Program-made: the position numbers and the translations under genes
Part shown: positions 52,501-64,000 of the stretch, piece by piece
Numbering within the stretch: the stretch's first letter is position 1
How the letters are laid out: each line of letters opens with the position of its first letter
NCBI RefSeq assembly: GCF_013373865.1
Contig: NC_050475.1
Span: 1,813,001-1,877,000 of the forward strand
Origin: Monomorium pharaonis
Taxonomy: Eukaryota; Arthropoda; Insecta; Hymenoptera; Formicidae
Length of the DNA: 64,000 bases
Direction of reading: 5' to 3'
Notes under the pieces: model-generated
Seen by the model: only the letters and a program-made list of their open reading frames with translations
The model's database searches: none
Told to the model about the DNA's origin: nothing

Positions 52501-53250
52501 TTTATGTACAAATCACTAGTTACTAGTTACCAAAAGATATAATTAAATTATAAATAGAAAGAAAAAAAGTTAAGTTATAGTTACTAAAAAAAAAGTAACT
52601 CCGTGACTTCGTTAACAAGTAACAGGTTACTTCCCAATCCTGACCACAACTAACTTAATTGATCTACTTTTTTAAATACAAAGAATAAAAAAGAAATACA
52701 CGCTCAATGTATAATTACTTGACAAATGATAGATTTTTCTAGTGAAAGCTTCGGGCTCTCGGAGATTAGAGACCTCGTTCCCTTCGCCGCGGCGATAAAT
52801 AATCATTGGTCCTAATGAATTCGTGCGGCCCGTAACTACAGGTCCGATCTTCGAAACGGTGTTCCCTTCCTCGTTTTTTCGCGATACCGAGAAACACTTC
52901 TCGTATCGCCGTGCATCAGTAATGCGTTACGTTTACGTATAGCTCAGACAGGTCGAACAACGTGTCTCTTTTCGCGTAGTAAAAACGCGGGGACCCGGAG
53001 AATTAACACACACCGTGGTCCCCAATGCTCTTTTTTGCTCGGGCAAAACCGGCGCGGTGGTTGGCGGTTTTCTCAACACCGACGTTAATTACCTCTGCGC
53101 GCGTTGCACGCGGCGTACGTGCGGGGGAACCTGAATTACGGGGTCTCTGAACGCAAAAACCCGCGTGCGTCGGAGGTACGCGCGGATCGCGCGAGCGGAA
53201 GGGAGGAAGGGAATGGAAAAGCGCGCGCGCGAAGGGACGCGAAGAGGAGC
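46550..53250. other. Gene-poor stretch, probably intron
   Basis: No supportable coding exon on either strand. Open frames are short and lack splice context. Because the partial minus-strand gene at 44847-46549 must continue to the right, much of this is probably its intron. Confidence 0.5.
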
Positions 53251-53257
53251 GCCGGTT

Positions 53258-53300
53258 ATTTATAAGCCGTTAAAGGTGTACCAGTACATCGGAGCCTTCA
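53258..53300 (+). promoter_or_regulatory. Candidate TATA promoter on the plus strand
   Basis: TTATTTATAAGCC (TATAAG at 53261) lies in GC-rich DNA. An initiator-like ACATC is about 27 bases downstream, and TTCAGACC, with A at 53300, is 39 downstream. The spacing to the better Inr is long, so the start site is uncertain. A pyrimidine-rich leader follows. No coding sequence can be attached to it with confidence. Confidence 0.35.
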
Positions 53301-54269
53301 GACCAGACCACGGCTGCTCTCCTCTGTGTTTCTTCGCCTCTTTTTTCTCTCTCCCTTTCTCTCGGTGTTCGTGACATCGACGCTCGGTGAAAAAACCGCG
53401 AGAGAAGCGGAGCAACGCTTTATGACGCTTCGTGCGTGCCACGTTGCGTGTACTCCTCCATCATCCTTTTCACTTTCTTGCCGATTTCATTCAATTCTAA
53501 CGACAGATAGAACTTGTTACAAATTTTCAATAAAAAGAATATTTGTATATAAATCGGTATATACAATCGGCATTACATTCTAAATTCGACGAGTCCTCTT
53601 GATCCGCTACTCGACCGTCGCCGCTCTCGCCAGATATGTTCCTGCAATGAATTTTTACGATCACTTCGTGTACTTCTCTTTCCTTTAATTCTTGGAGTGC
53701 TTTCTTGCACGGGAAGTATGAGAATAAATAAACTGCGTGAGTTGCCACATTTAACTCGACGGGGGTTCACGAATCGGGTAAATTTAAATTTGCAGAATAA
53801 AAGATTATTGCTATATTGCAAATTCGCGCGGTACACATAATTACACTTTGAATGTGTGTATGCATGTGTGCTCAATAACTGTACATCATGTAGAAATATA
53901 TAAAGCGCGCATGCGAAAATACTTGGAATATTGAAGACGGCTCGAGATCTCCGTAACTCATAAATCATCAGCTTCCACTCGCGCCTATGTATTCATACCT
54001 ATGTATGCATGTTGACAGGATAGTCCATCTTTTAAATACATATATGCGATGCGCGTCTGGACTTTTAAAGCCCTTTTGGTCCTCTTAATGACGAGCTTCA
54101 TTGTATGCTTAAATCACTACCTTCGAGCTTGATGATTACACAGTTGTCAGGTAGCGCAAAACAATAATTGAACATTGATAAATTATTGGATCAACAGGTT
54201 ATCAGTAATTACAAGCGCGCAAATAAAGTTCGTGAGAGAAAATTGCGCTTTGCCATTATGCAGCTTTTA

Positions 54270-54421
54270 CCCAGATAGAACACAGAAGTCACAATAATGT
54301 CATTTGTCACTTAATGACATCATGATGATGTCATAAGAATACCTTTTATGTACTTATAAGTGACAAATAAAATCACAATGACATCATTATGATGTTATTG
54401 TGATTTTGTGTTCTACCTGGG
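54270..54421. mobile_element. TA-flanked foldback MITE, 152 bp
   Basis: It begins CCCAGATAGAACACA and ends TGTGTTCTACCTGGG, with TA duplicated on both sides (54268-54269 and 54422-54423). Almost the whole element is self-complementary, including TCACAATAATGTCATT against its inverse. The TA target suggests a Tc1/mariner-mobilised non-autonomous element. Confidence 0.88.
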
Positions 54422-54627
54422 TATTTGTCTATCTCGAGCTTCTCTTAATTCGGAATTCTTAAATAAAAGTAGATTTTCCTCGAGCCCAGTACGGCGAGCG
54501 TACACACAAGGAGAAAAATATAATACGAATAAAAAATATGAAACGTAAATTATGAAGAGTCTTCGAAGATTGTATTATAGCCGCCGTTATTATGCTAAAG
54601 ATAAAAGTCCTGTGACAGGTGACTCAC

Positions 54628-54713
54628 CGGCCTCTGTCCTCGTGAACGGATAATTCATGGATCGGGCTGGACTTCCGCGCTTTATTCCGCCGCTCGTTAA
54701 TTCAGAATCCCTC
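54628..54713 (-). other. Candidate minus-strand exon
   Basis: On the minus strand a CATTCTACAG acceptor is followed by about 86 bp and a consensus donor, GTGAGT, at 54627. A short frame starting MNYPFTRTEAG runs into the donor. It may be a 5' exon of the partial gene at 44847-46549 or of another gene. I have no homology to support it. Confidence 0.3.
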
Positions 54714-55751
54714 CTGTAGAATGGATCGTCCTTTTCTTCTGGGAGTCTGCGACGAGACGAAGATCATGCACGTCTTGGCCAAGGCGTCCACAGCGGAAAT
54801 TTTTCCTCGGAGCATTTATGGCAAGTGTACTTTGAAGTACGATCCATTGTACTTCCTTTCTGCACATACATTTAGTTCAAGTGTAGTTTGCCCTCTACGT
54901 AATGTTTCAGAGGGAGGTATTATGTTTTCGAAAAATAACATGTAGCAAGATCCAAGTTTTTATTTTTTCTTACAACATGTCGTCCAATTGTTTTAGATTT
55001 TATTCAAACTTGTTCTTAAATCAAAGAATTTAAAATAGTAAAATCGTTTAAATTATCAAAGAATCTAAATATTAATGAAAATGTGGGAATAATTCTTCGT
55101 GGGAATAATTAATGTAGTACTAAAATAACAAGAAAAAAAAAATTTCATAGGACTCGCGAAATTGGCAAAAAAATATTTCCATCTTCAGTATCGTTTACAA
55201 TTAAAATAGAAGCTGCCGACCTCGAAATGAAATGCTCACCTAATTAAAAAATGTCAAAATGTAGACTGATAGTTGCAGATATAGTGGATATGGTTTTACT
55301 AACATAATCGAATTATAATTAGTAAATATTGGTAAAATAATATAATTTTGATGAGTTTTCTCTAGAGAGAAAACTTATCTCAGAATGAACAATTGTCAGT
55401 GAGAATAGAAATTCGGAAATAGACACCACATAAGTAATACAATAAGATAAAAAATTAATAAATATGTAACTGCGTGCATAATTTTTAAATTAGTCAGAGT
55501 TTAAAAGTAAAAGATAATAAAAAAAATAAAATAATAAGTCTTAAAACTGTGACAGTCAAAGGTAAAATGATAATGAAAATATATTAATGTTATGCTTTAA
55601 ACATCTAATAATTGTATCAATTTTTTGTGCACTACCTTCCTTCGTTTTCGCTGTTATCTTAATCATTTTCTTTCAAGAAAAAAAAATTAAAAGATATACC
55701 TTTCGTATCTCAGATAATTATAAGCAGATTGATAAGAGTGATCAATTATTC

Positions 55752-55870
55752 AGATTGCGGAGACAACATCGAAGAATCTGCGGAAGCTGCGGCAACCGGT
55801 GCAAGTTCCACGCTTCGATTCCTCGTTGCTCCTGCTAGTTGTCCTCGAGAATCTTTACGGCGTAAATAGA
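55752..55870 (+). other. Candidate plus-strand exon, open in several frames
   Basis: After a TCAATTATTCAG acceptor the sequence is GC-richer than its flanks. It is open in all three frames for about 85 bp and in two frames to about 55860, for example KNLRKLRQPVQVPRFDSSLL. A frame cannot be chosen and no clear donor follows. It could be a terminal exon, an untranslated exon or chance. Confidence 0.2.
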
Positions 55871-56755
55871 AAATAAATGAGCGAGCATCGTCCCACGTTC
55901 CCACGGGATTCCTCGTTACTTGGGACTCGCATGGAACGGCATGCAAACAATCGCTGATGATCGCTGATAATCGTCGCGACCTCGGGTCCGTCACGGACCA
56001 AACGTTTTCGTTTTCGTTGTATTTTTTTCATTTCACCGCTCTCGTCCGTCATGTTTTCATAGTCGATTCTTTTACATTTTTGCAGCATCCTGTTACGCAG
56101 AGTTCATTGAACCGGGGCGGAGCAGTGACCGTCATCTGTAATTTGGTTAACAATAACCTCAGTAAAAAATCATACTCTGTCTTATATTTCGATATTTATA
56201 TGCGTTTTGTATTTTCTCGTAAACGCTAGATTAAACAACTAGTCACAAAATGTTATTTTTTGTTTTTCGTTTATTTTGATAATTAGATGAAGAATCGTTA
56301 TTAGAATATTAATTTCACTTGTATGATTGATTTTTCCATGATGTTTTATGTATCATTTTAATATTTTGCCAAAGCAAGAACAAATATTTCAGATAACTTT
56401 AACCAATATTTTATACAACCAAGTAAATTTATTTAAAAATATTCGCTTGCAATTCATGTAACAATAAATTTTGTCATAGATTTATGAATTTACCTCTATA
56501 TCTTATTTAAATTCTTGTATCAACACTTTACTCTTAAGTTTACTGTTTTATTTTCTGTTATACGTACAGGTAACTATATAAAACGTATAAAGACGTTTTT
56601 TGATGACAGCACTAGGAGTAGTCGGGTAAATGCTCCAATATTTTAATAGCTTCATTGATTCACTCATATTCTCTGAGCTCTTTTCATTCATTGCATCAGT
56701 GCAACGTGACTCGCAGCTTCTTGATAATTCATTTTTTTTTAAATCTCTTTATCAG

Positions 56756-57065
56756 ATTCATTACCGCCGATATAAATATCGGAACCTGTTCCACAGGTCG
56801 ATCGTGGGCAGGGAAAACCGTATCGGCGCCGCAACGTGGCGCGAAAAAACACAGGCGCACATGGGCGGCTGGCAAAGGAGATGCATCCGGCGCGATCAAG
56901 GACGAGAAACAGAAGAATCGCGACGGTCCACATAACTCGATCCCCGGGATGCTGCAACGCTGGCTGGCTTTACTTTCCGTCGACGCACCACGTCTTGGAC
57001 TCGCTTTCGTATCCGTTTTTCACGGAGATCGGCATGCCGATCGACGACGACGGGGTCCCCCTCGC
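56756..57065 (+). other. Candidate plus-strand internal exon
   Basis: Acceptor CTCTTTATCAG precedes 56756, with an alternative CCACAG before 56797. The donor GTAAGC follows 57065. From 56797 one frame is open through to the donor, with high GC at third positions over its last 35 codons (GWLYFPSTHHVLDSLSYPFF, then TEIGMPIDDDGVPLA). I do not recognise the peptide. It could be coding sequence of a gene with neighbouring exons not found, or a leader exon. Confidence 0.35.
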
Positions 57066-57732
57066 GTAAGCCTTGGGGTGCGTTCAACTCTCGTGCCTCT
57101 ATCAGTATCGATGTCTTCGCAAACGAATTAACGAAACCTGCTCTGTCGCTTACTCCTTAAGTGGCAGCCACCCTGCGTAAAATATAAAAGTATCATTACT
57201 AACTGTCCTCGAAGAGAAATGCTGTTCGGCTTGGTATTGTTGCACAAAAGTACCACATTTTGTACACGTCGCGACTGAATCGAGAACATATCAGCTGCAA
57301 AAAACGGGAATACGCAACGAAGCAGACGCATAAGAATTCAAGTACGTTTCGCTCGTCATTAAATTACATTCTTTTTCTTCATTAAAAGAAGAAATCGAGA
57401 ATTGAGAAATGCAATTATTAATGTTGCATTCTGCTTGCGCAAAGCGCTTGCTAATTCTATGCGACGATAACTAGCTCGAATGCGATTCAACTCGGGAGAC
57501 TCAACAATGTCACATTCCCCGGTGAAGAGGCGCGAATTCCTGGACGGTATCGGGCCGCTCTCGGGTGCAATGTGTAACATCGAACGTGTAACGATCGGGA
57601 CACGGTTTGTGCCCCCTTCCACATCTTCCACGCGGCCACTATTCCTTCTCGCGTGCACATACATACACACGCGTGCCGGTGCTCCACGCACACCGGCAAG
57701 CCAATTGGAGAGCCAAGTCTTGGCCAAGTCTT

Positions 57733-57975
57733 TATAAGTAGGAGCCATCCGCGTCCTCAGGACTTACTCCCTCTCGGGAACGTGCCACGATCGGCAACCG
57801 ATTTTCAGAATAGTTACCGAGAAAAGTTTGAAAAACGCCGGCCAGACTCCCCACGTTTCGCATACACGCGAGTTCCCAAGAACCACAAGGATTCAAAGGT
57901 CCTCAGGAAACGGAGAAATTCGCGAAATGACGAGCACGGACGACTAACGGAATTCTTTGCCGAATGCATCGAAAT
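57733..57975 (+). promoter_or_regulatory. Candidate TATA/Inr promoter and first exon
   Basis: TATAAG at 57733-57738 is followed 26 bases later by TCAGGA (A at 57759), close to the arthropod initiator. Some 216 bp downstream a consensus donor, GTGAGT, begins at 57976. The exon between contains a short upstream ORF (ATG near 57927, six codons) and a second ATG ten bases before the donor (MHRN). The coding sequence, if any, would be in later exons, perhaps beyond the window. Confidence 0.45.
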
Positions 57976-59238
57976 GTGAGTTCTTGTATTGTTTTTTTAA
58001 AACTGTAAAAGTGAGCGAAAATCCGTGCTTCTGTGAATTTTAGTCATAATCGCGTTTTACTTATAAAAAAATTGTGTGAATCATAAACATGTATCTTTTT
58101 TGAACAATTGCGCAAGTTTGTAGCCAGCGCAAATAATGGTAAATCGATTTCAATCTCTAAGGGATTGCATATACATGTGGAAGATTCTGTGATACTGGCA
58201 AAAGATAAAATTTCTGGAGTTTTAATAAGAGAATAAATCCTGCGTTTCAACCAAATTTTAATTCAAGGTACAACTTTTTCGGGAGTCATAAGCGGCCACG
58301 AAAATATAATTTGTCTGCAGTTCTGAATCTTCTTCGTAGAAGTATCGTCGGGTATTTGTTCGCTTCTCTGGGAAGTAGATTGGTGGATCTTTAACGAGGG
58401 CCTTAAAGGGAAGTGATTAGCATAAATTTCGACGTTCGAGGCGTTACTGGCCGAAAATTTAAGTAGCCTCATAAATACACACCAATTATGATGCATCGGT
58501 TCGATAACGGAGATCGGCTCGAGGATTTCGCATCAGAGTCGATAATTGATAATTGACTGATGTACCAAACTGCTTATGTATTTTTAATTCTTTTTCTAAT
58601 ACCGAGATAATTTGCATAATCATCGCGTTTAACATTAGCAACTCACGTATTTTATAGACATCTTTAGATTTCTTGCAAAATCTTGTTAATATTACGATAT
58701 TATTTAATTTCTAAAATCAAAAGTTTAGTCGAGTATTGAGAATCAACAAGTACAACAAAAGCTATCAGAAATGTAACTTAAAACGATGCATATTTCATTC
58801 ATGAGATTAAACGAGAGGCAAATTAATACTTCATTCACGATAATTATCTAAGCAGCTATTATGTGATATTCCATTAAACTGTTAACTCATAACGATCGCT
58901 CACTATTTTACGTCTTGGACGAAGTGATTGTGATTTTTTGCAATAATAAAAATAGGAAAAGCAAATAACAATTTAAGTGAATTTCCTTCCTCTGCTAATA
59001 ACTTCCACCGTGAAATCATTCGATATGTATCGCTTAATGAAACATGTAAAGAATTAAAATACGAATATTTTATTCAGAAGCTTCTATAGCTCATGTCTTT
59101 TTACTCTTAGTATTTTGTTGTCCCAAAACTCTGAGCAATATCTGAAGATATGCTAATCTGTAATTACAGCCTTCAAAGCTAATCGAAGATCAATGTCGAA
59201 CATGTAATCGTTGTGTATAGTCAAGACACTAGTCGTCA

Positions 59239-59379
59239 CCCAGTGAGAAATAGTATATCGAATCGACATCGATTCGACGTCGAAATCATCGAATCGACAT
59301 CGATTCGACGTCGAAATCATCATTTCGATGTCGATTCGACGTCAAATTAATGTCGAATTCATTATCGTTTCTCACTGGG
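59239..59379. mobile_element. Foldback element with internal ATCGATTCGACGTCGA repeats
   Basis: Terminal CCCAGTGAGAAA is matched by TTTCTCACTGGG, flanked by CA on both sides. The interior carries two near-identical 35-40-bp repeats of ATCGAATCGACATCGATTCG plus ACGTCGAAATC, then an inverted version, so the element is palindromic at several levels. 141 bp, non-coding. Confidence 0.85.
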
Positions 59380-61682
59380 CACGTAACTGTTTCACCCGGT
59401 CACAAGCAGGTCTTACAATCTATACCCGTGACATGTCCACAATGTAAACGACCGCTGCCGAAATATTCCCCCGCCTTTCCCTCGTTCGATCGCGAATTCG
59501 CGTCACGGCCTGAAACACGGCTGCTGTATTTGGATCGACATTCCGCGCTTCGTATGCTCGGCTCGAGCGCGGTCGATCGATCCGTCCGTTCGATCTTGGC
59601 ATTGAAATCGATCCGAGGCCGAGAAGTAAACAGGTCCGCTCTCAGGCGCATAATGCATTATGCACGCCTGTGCAGTATTTCGTAATCTGTAGACGGCAAC
59701 AGCCTTAAGTGATACCGGTGGCAAAATTAATTTTTCGGCCTGATGCGCCGATAAAGAAACGCCGCACGTGCATCGTGTAACGAGCGACGGATCGTGAGGA
59801 TTTGATCTTGACGCAGCACGCTTAACTACTCGCTGTGCAAAACGCGCATGGAAAAAATGCGTATTAAAAATTAATAAACGTTGATTGTGAAATATAAAAA
59901 CAATCCCCAAGATAAATATCAAAAGAAATTACAATTAAGATCGCAAGATTACAAAAAGTGTATCGAATAAATCGCGCAAATATGTGCAACTTCTTCCATT
60001 TTAAACCTGTAGAATCGTAGACCTGTAAAAATAATTAATTATTAATTATCTTAATACTAATGCAGTATAAAAATATTTCTTACATTATTTATAAATTGTC
60101 ATAAAGAATCCAATGTCAAGAAAAAAAAATTCTTATATAAGGGAACAATTCTTATAAAAGAAAACTTATAATTATAAAATATTTTTACTCGTTATGTGAT
60201 ACGAGGAATGTTTCCATTATTAACGATATTCTAACATGCAACACTTCAGTCTCGCGCAACCATTCAAAATAAAAGATAAAAATTGCAGAATAAGAGGAAA
60301 TCCGAAATTGACTCACGGCAATCACGCACGTTTAATTGCGTTCTCTATATAGATATATTAGTAAAATTTTATTGCGCGATTGCCTATACGGATTACGATT
60401 ACATTTGTATTCAATGCTGATCGTGGTAATCCATGCGAAATGAGAATACAAAATAAATATATTTAAATATCGAATGTATCTTATTTCCTTGCACACATAT
60501 ACACATACACACAGGGTAATGCAAATTGCTGTTTAGAGAAATATAAATTTTACACGCATTACATCAACAGCTCAGTGGTCATTAATTGCGCCAAACAAGG
60601 TCCTTACTACAAACTATGCTGAATCAAATCCCATTGATTCACCACGGCTCGTAATTATGCTCCATTTATGCCTACGCTAATACGCACCTGCAGCTTTCTC
60701 ATTTTCTTAGATATATGTGTATACAATCAAGAGAACCTTGAACCTTTTACACGCGGAATGCGTAGTGTCAGTGACGGATTTACGCACGACGCATGATAGA
60801 TCTACGGGATACCTACTTTATTATAGTAGCAAATGAAGGGAACGTGTTTAATTTAAAAAAAAAGAGAAACGTGCAAAAAGGAAGAACCTGAGGGACCGAG
60901 AAGAGATTCGCGTATGCAATTTACTATTTAAAGATCCCTTTAATTGCAATATGTTGCTACAAGGAGAGTCCCTTGGACGATGCTGCTAACGACGAAGAAA
61001 CTTACAGTGTCATTGACAGACATCAGTGCAAATTTTTACAATGTTATGCTATGTATCATTAATTTAACACGACAAGTTTATATATTGCGCTTTCCACTCG
61101 CGACATGAGAACTTCTCACTTTGGAAGAGAACCTTCTGGCAATATACATAAACCAATTATAAGATTTATATTAATTCTTTTCTAACGTACAGTAGCTTAA
61201 AGTAGTTTTAAAATAAATATTGTAAATTCTTTTTTCTTCTAAAGATTATAAATTTATTATTTATTTTATATTTATTTTTTAAACAAATATACAATAAAAT
61301 ATAGAAAATTAGAAATTTATTATTTTAACGATAATTCCATTCCAAGCAAATATTTTAAAAATTTTCTAACACTTTCAAATAAAAAATCACTCAAGAGTGA
61401 AATTCTTTCTGCTGCAACATCCACTTATGTTGTAGCTGTACATGTTTACAAGTACACAATACTTCAAGGTGATAATTAGTATGCCACAATAATCAATGCT
61501 AGCTATCGCTAAACCGTTTTGAGGGGAATTCACCGTATTTTTAAAGATTTCATCGAACAATGCAAGGTTGCATTGCATTACGCCAAGTAATAAAACATTC
61601 TGACCCGAAGAGAAGAATTACATCATTTTTTTGTAACACTATTTAATGTAAATAGCTGACGTCAATCAGAAAAAATCCTCAT

Positions 61683-62129
61683 ACTGCAAAATGTATCTGA
61701 CATATAATCAGATATCTTTGTACTTACAATTCAAAATCAATTTTAAGATATCTCATTGTCAGATATTCATAGAATATCCGCAAGACATCATTACTCGATG
61801 TATTGTCTGTAAAGGACATCTCAATATTTGCTCACAATGTGATCGGTATTAACAAATAAAATTTTTATTTAAATTTGTTTCATATTTATTTTGAGATGTT
61901 TTGTAACTAATAAGATATTTTATACAACATATCTTAAAATAAACTTCAAAATATCTTAAATATAAGAATTAAAGATTAAACATAAAAATCAAATATCACA
62001 TCTGAGATGAAATTATATTAATTTTTTAGTATCTTGGAGATATCTCAAAAACATTCTTAAGATATATTGACAGTGCTACAGATATTTTGACATAGATATT
62101 TTCAAGATATTTCTGATATATTTTGCTGT
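61683..62129. mobile_element. Degenerate inverted-repeat element, about 450 bp
   Basis: ACTGCAAAATGTATCTGA on the left corresponds, inverted, to TCTGATATATTTTGCTGT on the right. The interior is full of AAGATATCT-like motifs in both orientations. Ends are imperfect and no clear target duplication is seen, so this is an old copy. Confidence 0.55.
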
Positions 62130-64000
62130 GTGGGACCTGTCACAATTGTTTTATACAAATATTTAAATATTAAAAAAAAACATTTCCTCATTAGAGAACG
62201 TGTGTTTCCTAACATTTAATAAAGAATGTTCTCCTAATAGTTGCTACAAATTGTTACGGAATCTACATGACTTCTCACCATTCCCACGCCACTGTACACC
62301 GCAAGTGTACATATCGGCTGCAGGGAAGGAAAAAGTGGAATTGGCGGGAGAAGAAACGACCTTGCTACTTTCAACGGCAAGGTTGCACTTACACCGTACG
62401 TATGCTATCATAACAGCTCAGGTTCATTGTACCGACTCACTCGGCATCATCGTCCACAGAGACTGAGATGTTACTATTTTCTTTATCTCACAGTGTAACA
62501 GGTTTTCTGTACCTCGATCTGCTTTTGCTTCTGTTTGCGCCACACAAAGTGTAACCTTGAGGATTCATCTCGCAAAAATTTTCCAAAGCGTACCTTACTT
62601 CGGCTCGATGATTTAAGAGCTAATCTGTCGTTATATTCGATATAATATTATCGGCATGTCTCCTTCGACCGCATGTATTCTGAATAAAAAAAATAATAAT
62701 CGCACACGCCACTTATCCTTCATTATCCATAAAAAAAATTGCGGTGAATCAATCGATCGTCGACCGCGCAATGAAGACAAAGACTCAAGGTTCGGGAAAT
62801 ATGTACTTACATTTTCTGCTAATTTTCTATTATTACGGCGTTATCAGTGACGTCTGGTGACAACGTTAATCATAGATTACTATTCTTTAAAATACGTTCC
62901 ACACGATTAACAAGCGTCATCGCATTGAGAATTCCAATAATCATTTTTAATTCGAGGCCAGGATTCGTTTCGCGTGAGAAGTTACGAATTAAAGAAAATT
63001 GTGTTTAGGTCGAAATCAAGAAAATATTCACATTAAATAATTCGAAGATGTAATGTTGAAACTAATTCCAATTTGAATTTCATTAAATTTCGGATTTCAG
63101 ATTTATTCGTAATAATGATTTACCGTTAATAATTTGTTAACGGCATTTATACAAATTTGTGAATGATGTGTACCAAGAAGAGAGTATTCTTATATGCAAA
63201 AAGAGCTGCTGAAGTATGTAATTATATGCTCCCGTCGTTCTATAAAAAGATTCGACACCGACATGCAATCGTGTCATCAATCTTTCCAGCAAATGATAAT
63301 CAAGTAAGAATTTATTACCTTTAACGGGGTAATCTCAGGCTTGTCAAGTCGGGCGTTGGCATGATCCTTAATAACGATACCGAGCTACGCTCAACCACAA
63401 TTAGATTATCGGTGCATTACGATCGCTTATCCGTCCGGATCAGTAAAAGGCCTTGTCCTCGTCCATTATTTTCGTAAGCTGTAAACACCGTTAAATCTTT
63501 AATCCCTCGTAAAAAAAGAAAAGAGAAGAAAAGTACGCAATAACTGTTGATAATTGCAAGATTAATGCGACCTGTGCGTTATTATGCGATTTTTTTCTCA
63601 AGTCATTTTGAAGGCTGCAATAAAGACGTTCTCTCAATCACGCGATTTAAGAAAAATACGCACGCGATATTCCCGTTTTGCGTTTCTTCATTCATGATTC
63701 ATGATGCAAATCGTGAGAGTTTGAACTTTAAAGATATCAAATTGAACAAATACGACCCTAAAAGCATCCGATAGTACAATTTTTTTCTTTTTATGCATTT
63801 TGAATCATTCCCATTTGACAAAAATTAATTCATTTTTTGTAGTTGACTAAAAAGGAATCAAAAATTAATTTCAATTGAAGAAAGTTTGACTTTTAAATGT
63901 TCATACTGTTTCAATTTGTTTATAATTCATCTAGAAAAACAAGTTCTAATTATTTCAATTAATTTTTTATTTTGCCGCATTTTCAACTCTTTTTCTAATT

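Larger units (their letters stand above)
57976..64000. other. Gene-poor right end
   Basis: I find no supportable coding exon. The stretch contains two small inverted-repeat elements (59239-59379 and about 61683-62129) and is otherwise AT-rich, unremarkable sequence. It may be the first intron of the transcript proposed to start at 57759. Confidence 0.5.

Overview
The window looks like nuclear DNA of a hymenopteran insect, most likely an ant. The basis is short phase-compatible exons with GT/AG introns, an unmethylated-looking CpG-rich composition in much of the sequence, long (GA)n, (AC)n and (AT)n tracts, many small foldback elements, and insect-type gene families. The species cannot be named from sequence alone. 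I saw no operons, phage, CRISPR array, rRNA or convincing tRNA.

Layout. From 1 to 8142 there is non-coding, CpG-rich DNA with microsatellites, probably upstream sequence or 5' UTR intron. A five-exon plus-strand gene at 8153-23918 encodes a 1089-residue GBD-FH3 protein that I call multiple wing hairs (mwh), a planar-cell-polarity effector related to formins but lacking the actin-nucleating FH1/FH2 part. Convergent with it, on the minus strand, is an eight-exon SLC26 sulfate/anion transporter (24940-28521, 635 aa), with a TATA/Inr promoter candidate near 29.85 kb. A plus-strand four-exon gene at 33882-37944 encodes an unrecognised 1066-residue, Asn/Ser/Thr/Gln/Tyr-rich, apparently disordered protein. 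A second minus-strand SLC26 paralog follows (38993-43411, nine exons, 575 aa). At 44847-46549 two minus-strand exons encode the C-terminal 84 residues of a further protein, possibly the helix 8 and tail of a GPCR, whose upstream exons I could not find.

From about 46.6 to 64 kb I find no complete gene. That stretch holds candidate promoters with TATA boxes (53.26 and 57.73 kb), several isolated exon-like segments with good splice signals, and small transposon relics. It is best read as large introns and/or distal 5' exons of genes that extend beyond the window.

The two SLC26 genes are paralogs on the same strand separated by the orphan disordered-protein gene. They share only three intron positions, so they look like old duplicates that have diverged in structure. 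All exon models were assembled by eye from splice signals and reading phase. Every coding exon chain for the four main genes sums to a whole number of codons, which is the main internal check I could make.
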